From: Bradyrhizobium sp. CB1650
GTDB taxonomy: Bacteria > Pseudomonadota > Alphaproteobacteria > Rhizobiales > Xanthobacteraceae
DNA length: 64,000 nt
Assembly: GCF_029761915.1 (NCBI RefSeq)
Contig: NZ_CP121695.1
Span: forward strand, 8,151,501 to 8,215,500
Direction: 5' to 3'
Both the position numbers and the translations under genes were made by a program. Shown in pieces: positions 17,867 through 27,087 of this stretch (positions within the stretch are counted from its first letter, which is position 1; every line of letters begins with the position of its first letter). The notes beneath the pieces were generated by a model. The model saw only the letters and a list, made by a program, of their open reading frames with translations. It did no database searches and was not told the origin of the DNA.

Positions 17867-19414
17867 TTACCCTGCAGAGATCAGAGATCCTTGCCGGATC
17901 GCGGCGTCACCACGCTGCACGTGCTGGATCTCCCCGCGTTTCACCTTGTCCAGATAGAATCTGAACCAGGCGATCGCCGACTTCTCAATGAACTCATGGG
18001 CGTATTGATCGACCGGCTCGATTCCCGCCTTGATCAGATTACTTTTCGGACAGCCGCCGATCTTGGAGACGAAGACCGCATGGCAGTCATGGATGCCACG
18101 CATGATGGCGGAAAGCCTGTCCTCCTCGCCATAACCGCCCTGGCAGTAAACGTCCACGCGGCGGTGGCCGACGAATTTGGCGCCGGATGTAGAAAGTTCG
18201 TAGACCTGGAATTCCTTTGCATGCCCAAAGTGCTCGTTGATCAACCCCGAGCCCTTGGTTGCAACGGCAACTAGAAGAGTGATCGCGCTCATCTCTCCGG
18301 CAAATTCCGCACGCTCATTTTGGGCGGCCGCGACTTTAGCGGCGCGCTCATGCTCTACCCTGACCTGATATGCCTTGCGCATCTCTAGGTCATATTGGAC
18401 GTCCATTTTCATGACCTGATCGGTGGTGAACTCTGCCCTAAGGTCATCCCCGAGTAGACCGACCGCATCGGCGCGGCACTGGCGACAATGCCGCATCATT
18501 TTTATCTCTCCTTCACAAGCATCGTGCAGCGCCTTCAATTCTTGCGCCGTCGGTCCGCGCTGACCGTTGAGGCCAAATACTGTGCCGTGCTCGGGCGCGG
18601 AGATCAGCGGCATGATATTGTGAAGGAAGGCACCGCGCGACTTCACCGCCTTGTTGACCTCGATCAGGTGGTCATCGTTGATGTTTGGGATCATCACCGA
18701 GTTGACCTTGCACAGGATACCTCGTTCGCTAAGCATCTCGAGACCTTGCAGCTGGCGATCGGTGAGTATCCTTGCCGCGTCAATGCCGGTGTAGCGCTTG
18801 TGGTTGAAGAAGATCCACGGATAGATCTTGGCGCCGATTTCGGGATCGACCATGTTAATGGTGATGGTGACGTGGTCAATTTTCGACCTGGCGATGGTAT
18901 CAATATGGTCCGGCAGAGCCAGTCCGTTGGTTGACAGACACAGCTTGATGTCGGGAGCCGCCTCGGCAACCAGCTCGAACGTCTTGAACGTCTTTGCTGG
19001 ATTGGCCAAGGGATCGCCGGGACCAGCGATGCCCAGCACTGTCATCTGCGGAATGGTGGTCGCGACCGCAAGCACTTTTCTAACCGCCTGCTCAGGGGTG
19101 AGCTTCTCGCTCACCACACCCGGACGCGATTCATTGGCGCAGTCGTATTTTCGGTTGCAGTAATTGCACTGGACGTTACAGGCAGGCGCGACCGCGACAT
19201 GCATGCGGGCGTAATGATGATGCGCTTCTTCGCTGTAGCAGGGATGGTTCTTGACCTTTTCCCAGATTTCGGTCGGCAGATCGCCTTGGCCTGCCTCCGA
19301 GCCGCAGCTCGCCTGCGCGGACTTGGCCGAAGCGCGGCAGGCGGCGGACTGCATCATCCTGCCGTTATACACTGCAGCTTTGACATGCTTTCCGCGTTCC
19401 ACGACCGCATTCAT
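17867..19414 (-). CDS. nifB: NifB, radical SAM FeMo-cofactor precursor synthase
   Basis: About 515 residues. The radical SAM motif C-x3-C-x2-C is seen in [15 protein letters not shown] near residue 85; the C-terminal third (from about residue 395) is a NifX-like domain, [14 protein letters not shown] onwards. NifB makes NifB-co, the [8Fe-9S-C] core of FeMo-co. The open frame continues to 19579, but the sigma-54 promoter lies at 19485-19500, so translation must begin downstream of it: ATG 19414 after GCAGGGAAA fits, or an ATG about 21 codons later. It opens the operon nifB-frxA-nifZ. Confidence 0.95.
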   Translation of the reverse strand: MNAVVERGKHVKAAVYNGRMMQSAACRASAKSAQASCGSEAGQGDLPTEIWEKVKNHPCYSEEAHHHYARMHVAVAPACNVQCNYCNRKYDCANESRPGVVSEKLTPEQAVRKVLAVATTIPQMTVLGIAGPGDPLANPAKTFKTFELVAEAAPDIKLCLSTNGLALPDHIDTIARSKIDHVTITINMVDPEIGAKIYPWIFFNHKRYTGIDAARILTDRQLQGLEMLSERGILCKVNSVMIPNINDDHLIEVNKAVKSRGAFLHNIMPLISAPEHGTVFGLNGQRGPTAQELKALHDACEGEIKMMRHCRQCRADAVGLLGDDLRAEFTTDQVMKMDVQYDLEMRKAYQVRVEHERAAKVAAAQNERAEFAGEMSAITLLVAVATKGSGLINEHFGHAKEFQVYELSTSGAKFVGHRRVDVYCQGGYGEEDRLSAIMRGIHDCHAVFVSKIGGCPKSNLIKAGIEPVDQYAHEFIEKSAIAWFRFYLDKVKRGEIQHVQRGDAAIRQGSLISAG

Positions 19415-19484
19415 TTTGAATTTTTCCCTGCAGGCATCATCGGCCACCCAGGACCATCCGTGAGCGAACCTCAAGGAGTTGAGT

Positions 19485-19500
19485 AGCAACTTGCATGCCA
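19485..19500 (-). promoter_or_regulatory. Sigma-54 promoter of nifB
   Basis: Minus strand TGGCATG-CAAG-TTGCT, an excellent match. Its position inside the longest open frame settles the nifB start downstream. Confidence 0.88.
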
Positions 19501-19588
19501 TAGCGGAGACGACGAAATTGCAGCCATACGCCAAAGAGTTAGCGGAAACGATCGTCGCTGGCGCATGAAAGAACAGCAATGATGCGCT

Positions 19589-19604
19589 TGTTGACGATGC
19601 GACA
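19589..19604. promoter_or_regulatory. NifA upstream activator site of nifB
   Basis: TGT-TGACGATGCG-ACA, 88 bases upstream of the -24 box. Confidence 0.83.
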
Positions 19605-19811
19605 GATACGTCGTCATTCTCACGCAGAGCTCCATGGCTTGCGTATTCACTCTCGCCCTAAGCTCGCCGCAACCCGGCCCCGTCGGAACGGGTTTTCCCG
19701 CGTTGCGGCTTTCACAATATGCCAATACGAGCTGGGGGATCCCGGCTTCGCAAGGCCACTAATGGGTGAGCAGTATCTCAACCGCGCAACGGAGCCCAAT
19801 CGCAAGCGGTG

Positions 19812-20608
19812 TCAGGCCTTGCTCGAGTAGAAAGCGGAGCTCGTTGCGAGAGAGAGCGCGTCCGGATCAACGATGGCATAGTGGGTGTCGGCCGAGCGCT
19901 TGATGATCTGCCGCGCATAGCTAGGCAACAGCGGTTCGTTAAGCGACAGTCGATCAAGAGAAAGGTCTCTCCGGTTCACCTTTCCTTGATGATGAATGTC
20001 GATTTCGGTCAACGCCCTCGACGTAGTCCGCGTTGGAGATAAGCAAGTTGTTGGCCGGCTGCACGCTGCCATGCGACTTGCACAGCAGCCCCGTCGCCCA
20101 GCTGACGGCCACGGCACTGCCGACCTCTCGGCCAAGTAAATCGTAAAAGCGATACCAGCGATGTTCGCCAATGCCGACGCGGGTGATACGGTGATATCCT
20201 GCACTTCGCCGCATCGATCGCGCTTACCGAGCGCCGCGCGCGTGGATGCCAGACGTCGACCATGACTGGCAGCGATAGGGACGCAAGATAATGGTGCAAA
20301 AGCGTCGGCTCGACTGGCCGAGCGAAAGCCTGCGTCATCAATGCCGTCACGGTGGAGCGATCTTTGCTGATCTCGACATGTTGCGCCGACGCCCACGCAT
20401 TGCCCTAGGCCGCCGCGGCAGCGCAACCTCGCTCGAAGAAGCCGGCCCACGCCTCCGGTGTGGTCGGCATATCGGATCTGCACAATTCGGCAAGGCCAGG
20501 ACCGAGGTGGGGAATAATGCTCGAGGCCCTCAGGGCGGCAGCGGTGTCCACGAGCGTGGCTTTTGTATCGGCCGCATCGACAAAGTCGATCTGCGGGGCG
20601 CCTTTCAC
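19812..20608 (-). pseudogene. Broken SIR2-like gene after nifT
   Basis: Pieces of one protein appear in three frames in the right order: ATLVDTAAALRASSIIPHLG (from ATG 20608), then TALMTQAFARPVEPTLLHHY and LPVMVDVW, then [20 protein letters not shown] and [13 protein letters not shown], and last SYARQIIKRSADTHYAIVDP. This resembles the SIR2-family (NAD-binding, deacylase-like) proteins that follow nifT in some nif clusters. At least three frameshifts make it non-functional. The start overlaps the nifT stop, so it was part of the iscN-nifU-nifS-nifT operon. Family assignment is by memory of the motif order. Confidence 0.65.
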
Positions 20609-20829
20609 GGATCGTCCCCGTTCTCGCCCCGTTTTTTAGCGTTGATTGTAATCGGTAGCCGTGTGTCGCTCGCCATCTCGGGCAAATCGAGTACCCAGCC
20701 ATTAGCTACTTTGATCCAGCCGCCCCATAGCGTTTCGTGCTCGGATTCCACGATTGGCTCTTCGAGATCCTTTTTTGGCACGTAGATCGACAGGCCCGCG
20801 TCCGGAGACCGGCGGATCATGATTTTCAC
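20605..20829 (-). CDS. nifT: NifT/FixU protein
   Basis: A 74-residue protein with the NifT pattern KIMIRR near the start, LSIYVPKKDLEEPIVESE, LWGGWIKVANGWVLDLP, and a final LPITINAKKRGE. Usual length about 72. Function unclear; deletions in other diazotrophs have little effect. The GTG start at 20829 overlaps the nifS stop (GTGA), showing translational coupling; a longer frame upstream runs inside nifS and is not used. Confidence 0.9.
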   Translation of the reverse strand: MKIMIRRSPDAGLSIYVPKKDLEEPIVESEHETLWGGWIKVANGWVLDLPEMASDTRLPITINAKKRGENGDDP

Positions 20830-22007
20830 GAGGTCAACTCCCTGGCTGTGACGCAGGAGGTGGCGCGCAGGCGAGCCACGATGTCGGACACTGCGCACAC
20901 GACCTCATCGACCTCCGCGAAGGAGGTCTCACGCGACAGAGAAAAGCGCACCGCGCCACGGATCCGGCACGCCGGCACGTCCATGGCACGCAGAACATGC
21001 GATGGCTGCATTGAGCCGGAATTGCAGGCTGATCCGAGGGACACGGCAATGCCCGCCAGATTGAGATGGTGCGCGATGGCTTCGCCTTCAAGATGATCGA
21101 AGGCAATGAGGGCCGTGTTCGCTAATCGATTGCCGATATCGCCGAGCGCAACGCACTCGCCATTGTGTAAAATTCCCTGCTCAAGCCGATCGCGCAACCC
21201 GCCAATGCGAACGCGCTCCGGTTCGAGCCGCTCCGCCGCAAGCTCGGCAGCCTTTCCCAGGCCGACAATGCCGGGAATATTCTCGGTCCCGCCGCGGCGC
21301 CCTCGTTCCTGTGATCCGCCGCAGATCAGCGGCCGGAATTTTGTCCCTTTGCGCAAATATAGCGCGCCAATCCCCTTGGGGCCGTGCAGTTTGTGCCCGG
21401 ACAGCGACAGCATATCGATCGCACTGTCCTTTAGGTTCACTCGCACCTTACCGATGGCCTGGACTGCATCGGTGTGAAACAGCGCGCCCGCCTCACGGCT
21501 CAACCCTGCCAGAAACTCCACAGGAAACATCGTTCCGGTCTCGTTGTTCGCCCACATAACCGAGGCAATCGCTGTGCGTGGCCCGAGCGCGCGGCGAAAC
21601 GCCTCGATGTCGAGCCGGCCGCGGGAATCTACAGGTACGATGTGCGTCTTGACTCCTCTTGTCGCCAATTGCTCGGTTAGCGCAAGAACGGCAGGGTGCT
21701 CTACCGAGGTGGCGACGATCTCGTCGCGGTCTTCCTGCGTCGCAAGCGCAGAGAGGACCGCGGCATTATTGGCCTCGGTCCCCCCCGAGGTAAAAACGAT
21801 TTCATGATCATGTGCGTTCCCTAGCAGGCCCCGCAAGCTACGCCGGGCCTGCCTCACAGCGACCGCGACCTCGCTGCCAAAGGCATGCGTGGACGAGGCA
21901 TTGCCGAATTGCTCGGTGAAGAACGGCAACATGGCTTGCACGACGGATGGATCGGTCCGCGTCGTTGCATTGTTATCGAGGTAAATCGGCACTCGATTTC
22001 CGCTCAA
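20826..22007 (-). CDS. nifS: NifS cysteine desulfurase
   Basis: A 393-residue class V PLP enzyme that takes sulfur from cysteine for Fe-S clusters of nitrogenase. Seen: YLDNNATTRTDP near residue 10, the PLP lysine in SLSGHKLHGPKGIGALY near residue 200, and the active-site cysteine in SLGSACNSGSMQPSHVL near residue 322. It overlaps the small nifU-like gene upstream by 4 bases and nifT downstream. A second desulfurase of the SufS type is encoded at 38191-39438, so two sulfur sources are linked to nif here. Confidence 0.95.
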   Translation of the reverse strand: MSGNRVPIYLDNNATTRTDPSVVQAMLPFFTEQFGNASSTHAFGSEVAVAVRQARRSLRGLLGNAHDHEIVFTSGGTEANNAAVLSALATQEDRDEIVATSVEHPAVLALTEQLATRGVKTHIVPVDSRGRLDIEAFRRALGPRTAIASVMWANNETGTMFPVEFLAGLSREAGALFHTDAVQAIGKVRVNLKDSAIDMLSLSGHKLHGPKGIGALYLRKGTKFRPLICGGSQERGRRGGTENIPGIVGLGKAAELAAERLEPERVRIGGLRDRLEQGILHNGECVALGDIGNRLANTALIAFDHLEGEAIAHHLNLAGIAVSLGSACNSGSMQPSHVLRAMDVPACRIRGAVRFSLSRETSFAEVDEVVCAVSDIVARLRATSCVTARELTS

Positions 22008-22294
22008 TCCACTGCCTCGCCTACAGCAGCAACGGGGATCAGGCGAACCAATTCGCCGAGTTTATCGACCAGCCGCGCCTGAATGCCTTTCAGCGTCATC
22101 CTCCAAAGCTTGCACAACGTGCAGGCAACGGTCCACCTAACCATGACCCTGCTGTCATCGATCCCGATCAGGTGGCAGTCGACACTGTCGCGTTGCAGAT
22201 TGGATCGGATCTCTTCGATTACGCCGCTAATGCGACGCTCTCGGTCTGTCGCAGTGGATAACGATTGCCTCAGTTGTTCTGGTTCGGCCGGCAT
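22004..22294 (-). CDS. NifU C-terminal domain protein
   Basis: A 96-residue Nfu-type scaffold only. VIEEIRSNLQRDSVDCHLIG leads to VRWTVACTLCKLWRMTLKGIQARLVDKLGE (given in part), where CTLC is the C-x-x-C that holds a transient [4Fe-4S] cluster. The usual NifU N-terminal IscU domain and central [2Fe-2S] domain are absent, so this is a free-standing Nfu-like protein rather than full NifU. ATG 22294 is preferred over 22315, with GGAGGAG upstream. It is coupled to nifS by a 4-base overlap. Confidence 0.85.
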   Translation of the reverse strand: MPAEPEQLRQSLSTATDRERRISGVIEEIRSNLQRDSVDCHLIGIDDSRVMVRWTVACTLCKLWRMTLKGIQARLVDKLGELVRLIPVAAVGEAVD

Positions 22295-22334
22295 GCTTCG
22301 ATGTCTCCTCCTCATCAGCTGAACGATTTTTTCA

Positions 22335-22655
22335 TCAGCTGAAAGATTTTCCGCAGGAGCAGTTCGCGGTGGCGTTCGGGTTGTGAAAGGTAAAGCCAGA
22401 ACTCTCCAGTGCCATCACGAAATCGATGGTCGTGCCTACCAGATGCTCACGGCTCTTTTTATCGACGAACACCTTCAGCCCGTCGCATTCGATCACAGTG
22501 TCGTCAGGCTTCGGTTCCTCGGCCAGGCCCATCTTGTATTTGAATCCGTTGCAGCCGCCTGCTTCGATCATGACGCGCAGACCGCTGGTCGGGCGCGCCG
22601 ACGATGAAATCGCGCTCTTGATTGCATTCACTGCGCTGTCCGTCAGGTTGATCAC
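22335..22655 (-). CDS. iscN: IscA/HesB-type Fe-S carrier
   Basis: A 106-residue A-type carrier that accepts clusters or iron and passes them to apo-proteins. The three cysteine ligands are visible: GGCNGFKYKM near residue 35 and CSCGKSF at the C-terminus. ITDSA-like start (MINLTDSAVNAIKSAI) is typical. Called iscN in rhizobia when it precedes nifS. It is first in iscN-nifU(C)-nifS-nifT, behind a consensus -24/-12 promoter and a NifA site, so it serves nitrogenase maturation. Confidence 0.9.
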   Translation of the reverse strand: MINLTDSAVNAIKSAISSSARPTSGLRVMIEAGGCNGFKYKMGLAEEPKPDDTVIECDGLKVFVDKKSREHLVGTTIDFVMALESSGFTFHNPNATANCSCGKSFS

Positions 22656-22690
22656 GGCTTTCCCTCATCAGCTTGGATCTAGCTGCTAAC

Positions 22691-22706
22691 GGCAAGTCAC
22701 GTGCCA
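22691..22706 (-). promoter_or_regulatory. Sigma-54 promoter of iscN-nifUST
   Basis: Minus strand TGGCACG-TGAC-TTGCC, matching all conserved positions. The start site would be about 25 bases before the iscN ATG. Confidence 0.88.
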
Positions 22707-22767
22707 AGCGCGCAGACGCTTGATGATGCGCACTTTTTCGAATCGCGCCTGTTGGCTTTGGAACCGT

Positions 22768-22783
22768 TGTTGGGTTCCTGACA
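22768..22783. promoter_or_regulatory. NifA site shared by two divergent promoters
   Basis: TGT-TGGGTTCCTG-ACA lies 61 bases from the iscN -24 box on one side and 65 bases from the plus-strand -24 box on the other, nearly the exact midpoint. Confidence 0.85.
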
Positions 22784-22848
22784 GAACTAGGTGCAGCCCC
22801 TCGACGCGTTTTCTTTCTAAGCTACGCTCGGGGCAGCGACGCATGCGA

Positions 22849-22864
22849 CGGCAAGCAATTTGCA
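22849..22864 (+). promoter_or_regulatory. Sigma-54 promoter of the 196-residue gene
   Basis: CGGCAAG-CAAT-TTGCA keeps the GG/GC core and a perfect -12 box. The start site near 22876 is 44 bases before the ATG at 22920. Confidence 0.7.
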
Positions 22865-22919
22865 TCGCGTCGGGCACCGGCCAACGCGTCGGTGAAGAGC
22901 TTAGATCGAGGACGAATTA

Positions 22920-23510
22920 ATGACTGCAATCGAGAACACCGCACTCGGCAGACTTGAGAGCGAGGGCCGCCTGCTCAATGCCGTACTCAAAGGCGGGACG
23001 ACCAAGACGGGCCGGTTCGGTTTTCGCGGCGACATCGCACTAAAATTCCAGGCTCAAGTTGCGGACGAGAAACGGCCGCCGGACTATTCGATTGAGCAGG
23101 TTTTGACGATCGCGCAGGAGGGAGAAGGCACCATTCCGGTGCTGGCCGGCTACCTGCACTCATTCGCCTATCTTGCTGACGTCGCAACCGTGCTCGATGG
23201 CGCGTTGAGCCCAGATGGCAGTTACTTCATGTTCTGTAACAACATAGACTTGCTGGCGAAATACCAAACCAAGCTCGATGGTATTACCTTCCGCGTCCTA
23301 CCGTGCGATGAATCCACGGTTTGGAAGGAGATGATGGACCTGGTCGGGATCAATAAGGATGACATCAAGAAGCTGGATGCGGGCGGCAAGCTCGATTACC
23401 TGCTCGATGAGGCAAAGAAACTCGATCTGGCCTACGACGAGATCTCCTACGAGGACGGGCTGAAGAGGATGGAACCGGTCAGAAACCGTAACGAGAACCG
23501 GCCAGTCTAA
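22920..23510 (+). CDS. Unidentified 196-residue protein, NifA/sigma-54 controlled by context
   Basis: Not recognised. It is acidic, soluble, without a signal peptide or transmembrane segment. Features: GRLESEGRLLNAVLKGGTTK near residue 10, a central run VLDGALSPDGSYFMFCNNID near residue 95, and a helical, charged C-terminal part with INKDDIKKLDAGGKLDYLLD followed by basic GLKRMEPVRNR. Two cysteines only (near residues 106 and 130). It diverges from iscN and shares the NifA site; the second Rieske gene converges on it 6 bases after its stop. Codon use matches the nif genes. The frame is certain; the role is unknown. Confidence 0.85.
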   Translation: MTAIENTALGRLESEGRLLNAVLKGGTTKTGRFGFRGDIALKFQAQVADEKRPPDYSIEQVLTIAQEGEGTIPVLAGYLHSFAYLADVATVLDGALSPDGSYFMFCNNIDLLAKYQTKLDGITFRVLPCDESTVWKEMMDLVGINKDDIKKLDAGGKLDYLLDEAKKLDLAYDEISYEDGLKRMEPVRNRNENRPV

Positions 23511-23516
23511 CGCGGT

Positions 23517-23912
23517 TCATTCGTTCTGGGCCACATCGTCTTCAACAAGGCGCACGCCGACGACACAGATATCACCATCCAGAACCGTCAACGCGATCGG
23601 CGTGAGCGCTCTACCCTTACACGGACCTTCGACGCACCGCCCAGTGCCGAGTTCGAAGGTCGAACCGTGTTTGCCGCACATCAGTCGGATACCGTATGGA
23701 TCGAGGAATTGGTTCCGCTCCCAGTCCAAATTGACGCTGTTGTGGGGGCATTCATTGACATAGCCAAGCACCCTTTTGCCCCAGCGCACCACAATGATGG
23801 ACCACGGGCGGTGATTGCCGCCATCATCGACGACCATGAGATGGAATCCCATGGCTTGGCGGCTCGGAATGTCGTTAAAGCCGCAAATCGCATAGATCGC
23901 ATCTGGCTGCAT
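23517..23912 (-). CDS. Rieske [2Fe-2S] protein, second copy
   Basis: A 131-residue soluble Rieske protein. Ligands: CPH in NECPHNSVNLDW near residue 55 and CGKH in RLMCGKHGSTFELG near residue 79. Further shared blocks with the copy at 14616-15062 are the MGFHLMVVDD start, PWSIIVVRWG, and CVEGPCKGRALTPIAL near residue 93. No membrane anchor. It probably acts as an electron carrier in the low-oxygen bacteroid. A weak -24/-12 box lies about 50 bases upstream. Confidence 0.87.
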   Translation of the reverse strand: MQPDAIYAICGFNDIPSRQAMGFHLMVVDDGGNHRPWSIIVVRWGKRVLGYVNECPHNSVNLDWERNQFLDPYGIRLMCGKHGSTFELGTGRCVEGPCKGRALTPIALTVLDGDICVVGVRLVEDDVAQNE

Positions 23913-23964
23913 TCATCGCTCGTTTATTGCAACACGTTCTTCATTGTCGCGGTGCAATCATCCT

Positions 23965-23980
23965 TGCAAGAACCGTACAA
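23965..23980 (-). promoter_or_regulatory. Weak -24/-12 promoter of the second Rieske gene
   Basis: Minus strand TTGTACG-GTTC-TTGCA: perfect -12, but the -24 GG is TG. No UAS was found in the normal range. Confidence 0.35.
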
Positions 23981-24419
23981 GTGCAGGAATGGCTCGTGTT
24001 TCCGACAATCCAACGCGCAAGCTTCACCATTGGACCATACCTCCTTGCCTGGGCGCACAATTCAGGCCAATTCGCACGAGCATTGAGCCTTGCTGCCGTT
24101 TCCATGCTGGCTGCGCAGCTGCAGCTTTTGCGCTCCAATCTTTCTGGACCAGTTTTCGGAGAGCTAAATGCGGCTGCTGGTCTTTGCTGCTGGTTCGCCA
24201 CCTTTGAAAGGCCCCGTGGCGATGCCGTCCGATGGCGTATCCATCCGGCATCGCAAGTGCCTTCGCAGGAAAGCTGAACGCTCGCTTCCAGCCTGAGACG
24301 GTGCGCACGCCGCCAGCGTGCGCCCGCTTTAGGCCAAGACCTTTGCGCTCGCGCGTCGCTGCTAGTTACACAGCCGGCGCAAGTTCTACGAGCTGCATGT
24401 TGCAGGAAGCTCGAAAATG
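23981..24419. other. Stretch without a supported gene
   Basis: Nothing recognisable. It leads into a run of broken insertion sequences. Confidence 0.5.
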
Positions 24420-24885
24420 GCAACAGCGACGCTCGAGCGGATGGCAAAGCTCTGGCAGATGGAGAAGACCGTGCGCGGGCCAAAGGCCCAACTCGCGCGC
24501 CAACAAGCCTCTGCGGCCGTCGTGGCAAATCTCTTCGATCTCTGCCAGCACACCTTGAGTCGGATCTCCGGAAACTCAAACTGGCCGAAGCGATCCGCTA
24601 TGCGGTCTCGCGCCGTGCCATCGTCGAACGCTCCTGACTGATGGTCCCATTGAGCTCGACTCCAAAATCGGCGAACGCGCCATCAGGCTACCAACAATTA
24701 TGAGAAGGAATAGCCTCTTTGCCGGTAACGACGGCGGCGGACGAACCTGGGCGACCATCGCAACACTGCTACAGACGGCAAAGATGAATAACGTCGATCA
24801 GTTCGCCTGGCTCGCCCTAAACTTCCAGCGTATCGCCAACGGCTGATCGAGCAGCGAAATCGACGCGCTTACGCCATGGAACCAC
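24420..24885 (+). mobile_element. IS66-type transposase remnant (C-terminal end)
   Basis: Readable fragments are ASAAVVANLFDLCQHTLSRI near 24510, then the final NNVDQFAWLALNFQRIANG near 24790, which is the typical IS66 TnpC ending. Between them the frame shifts several times (for example the ELDSN-IGERAI and GGGRTWATIATLLQT blocks are in different frames). Dead element. Confidence 0.75.
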
Positions 24886-24889
24886 GCCG

Positions 24890-25240
24890 TGTGACGGCCG
24901 CAGCTTTTCCACTTACGTTCGAGAGCGAGTGCCTCGGCCACTGCGGCACGCAGGACACCTTCTATGTTGGCAATATGAAGAGGGACGGGCGCATCGATCA
25001 GCAGAAACCTTTATCAAGGCCTACAGCAAGGTGCGTTAGCCAAGCTGTATGCACCCAAGACGCCGATCACAGCGGCTGAACGACAGCCTCGTGCCGCTCT
25101 TCGACGGGCATGGCATTCCGCTGAGCTGGATCCTGACCGACCGCGGCACCGATTGCGCGACGCCGGACGTGAGATCTTTGTCGGACACCTGCCGCTACAC
25201 GCACCGGCTGTCAGGTCGAGTCTCAAGCCGGACATCGCAA
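24890..25240 (+). mobile_element. IS481-like transposase remnant
   Basis: Fragments in changing frames: CGTQDTFYVGNMKRDGRIDQ, AYSKVRLAKLYAPKTPITAA, and LNDSLVPLFDGHGIPLSWIL then TDRGTD. These match the DDE core of IS481-type integrases (D-T-F-Y-V-G, Y-S-K-V, L-T-D-R-G-T). Ends are not visible and several frameshifts are present. Confidence 0.68.
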
Positions 25241-25480
25241 CAGAAAGGCAGCCGGCGTGGTCCTGCCTTCTATCCTACAACATCAAGGCGCTGCGCGTCC
25301 GCCAGATGTTGATTGGCAACCAGGCGGCGCAAAGCTGCCAACGATTTGCGTCGCAATGGAAACCGCGGCGGCCAAACACCGGCGCGCGGGCGCCTCAGCT
25401 CGGCAAGACCAAATAGGCAGTCCGGTGACGCTTGCAGCCGACGCATCACGCTTCGCCACGAGGTCGCCCGCGCATAAGAA
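25241..25480. other. Unassigned sequence between IS remnants
   Basis: No gene recognised; probably further decayed insertion-sequence DNA. Confidence 0.4.
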
Positions 25481-26653
25481 CTATAATCGTGGCTGACGGC
25501 AAGTTCTAGCCGGGAGCCGTCCGTTCCACGCCAGCGTGGCCGAACAGAAAAATGGAGTTGCGGCCATCGCCGCAATCGTCGTCTCACCATGAAGAAATCG
25601 CTTATCGATCTCGTCCGTCGTACGCAATTGATCCCAATGCTCGGCAGGGAAGCCGTAGAAGTCCAGCAGGGTTTCGCGATCCTTAACCGGGCTTTCGACC
25701 GTCCGCCCGTTATCTTTCCGCAAAGACTGGTTCATGGTCACATAGTCGAGCGCGAGCTTCCGCGATTGCCGCTTCGAGCGGACGTCAATGGATCTCGTGC
25801 AGATACTTCTTCATGGCGGCCTGCACCGAGAGCGGGAGCTTTTCTAGGATATTGACGGTGTTGTACACCCAGCATCGCTGGTCGCATGCCGCAAAGACCT
25901 CCTCGAGCGCCTTTCGAAAGCCGAGCGCGCGGTCCCCGACGGCAATTGCCGGGGCAATCTGCAACCCGCGCTTGCTTGACATCGATCAGGAGCTCGCGCC
26001 AGCTCTGTGCGCTCTCCCACACGCCGATTTGAAAGCCAATCAGTTCCTTCTTGCCTTCCGGCGTTCCCCGATCAGCACCAGCATGCATTCGCCATGATCT
26101 TCCATGCGGCCTGCAGCAAGACCCCATCAGCCCAGACGTACACGTATCGGCGCGCCCACAGATCGCGCCTTTGCCAGCGCTCGTATTCGCCTTGCCACTC
26201 CGCCGTCAGCCGGGAAATCACCGCAGGTGACAGGTTGGACGCGTTCTTGCCCCGCAGGCCGTCATCCTGGAAATCACCGGTCGAGATGCCGCGCAGGTAC
26301 GGCACCGCAGACATCCAGAGTTCTGGTCCGCCTTGCCCACAGCGGCAGGATCGCCGAGCTGACCGGATCCGCCCATCTCCCGCCGCCCCGCGGTCACGAA
26401 TCTTCGCTGGCGCCATCTCGACCAGTCCGACGCCGGTCGCAATGTTCGCGCCGGGCCGTAACCATGCGACACGGGCGCGTCCGTCGGCAAGCTTCGAATC
26501 CTCCAACGTGGCAAGAAATGCCTCGGCTTCTACCTCGACGGCCTGCGCCAGAAAGCTGCCGCGCACCGGCCGCGCAGGACTCCGACTAGTCGGTCATCGA
26601 TCTCGTAGGCAGACGATGCGGGACAGTATTGGTAGTCTCATTCATGTCGTATT
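25481..26653 (-). mobile_element. IS256-type transposase remnant
   Basis: Read on the minus strand, the N-terminal piece begins MNETTNTVPHRLPTRSMTD near 26653 and is cut by a stop. Later pieces in other frames are SFLAQAVEVEAEAFLATLED, then IAVGDRALGFRKALEEVF with CWVYNTVNILEKLPLS and QAAMKKYLHEIH, and ETLLDFYGFPAEHWDQLRTT near 25660, all characteristic of Mutator/IS256 transposases. Multiple frameshifts mean it is inactive. A 66-residue frame just upstream on the same strand (26652-26852) may be part of the same element. Confidence 0.78.
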
Positions 26654-27087
26654 ACCCTCCTCGAAGGTCTGGCAGGCTTCTACACCCGCCTCGATACGCC
26701 GCCTGTCTCAGGCCGTCATCACCCACTTTCCCCCACAGTTCCAAGCGAAGCTCGCGGCCAAGCTTGACCATCTCGCAGAGAGACCACAATTGACAAAACG
26801 CATTGCGCTCGCGAGCGAGATGTCGCCAACTGTATGGTGTCCCACTCAGCAAAGATTGATCGGTGACCGAATCTAGCCGACCCCGGGGGCACCGGACTGC
26901 GCAGCGCCAGCAAAGGCGGCTGAGGACTAAGCCGCGCTGGCGGCGAGCGGCCCAGCGCTGGTCGGTGCAGCACTCCGGGCGCGACCCCGCCGCCTAAGCT
27001 CGTTTTGAAGTGGCGAGCCATTCCTGCAGCAACATACTCAACGAGCTCAGTAGTCGCCGCCTTAAGGTCCGGCCTCGTTCACAGCGA
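26654..27087. other. Stretch without a supported gene
   Basis: Apart from a possible short frame upstream of the IS256 remnant, nothing is recognised. Confidence 0.45.

Noticed and set aside
18236..18243. TTGATCAA inside nifB as a FixK half-site pair
   Set aside because: The half-sites lack the 4-base spacer and lie in coding sequence.
19415..19579. 55 extra codons at the nifB N-terminus
   Set aside because: The -24/-12 promoter at 19485-19500 lies inside them.
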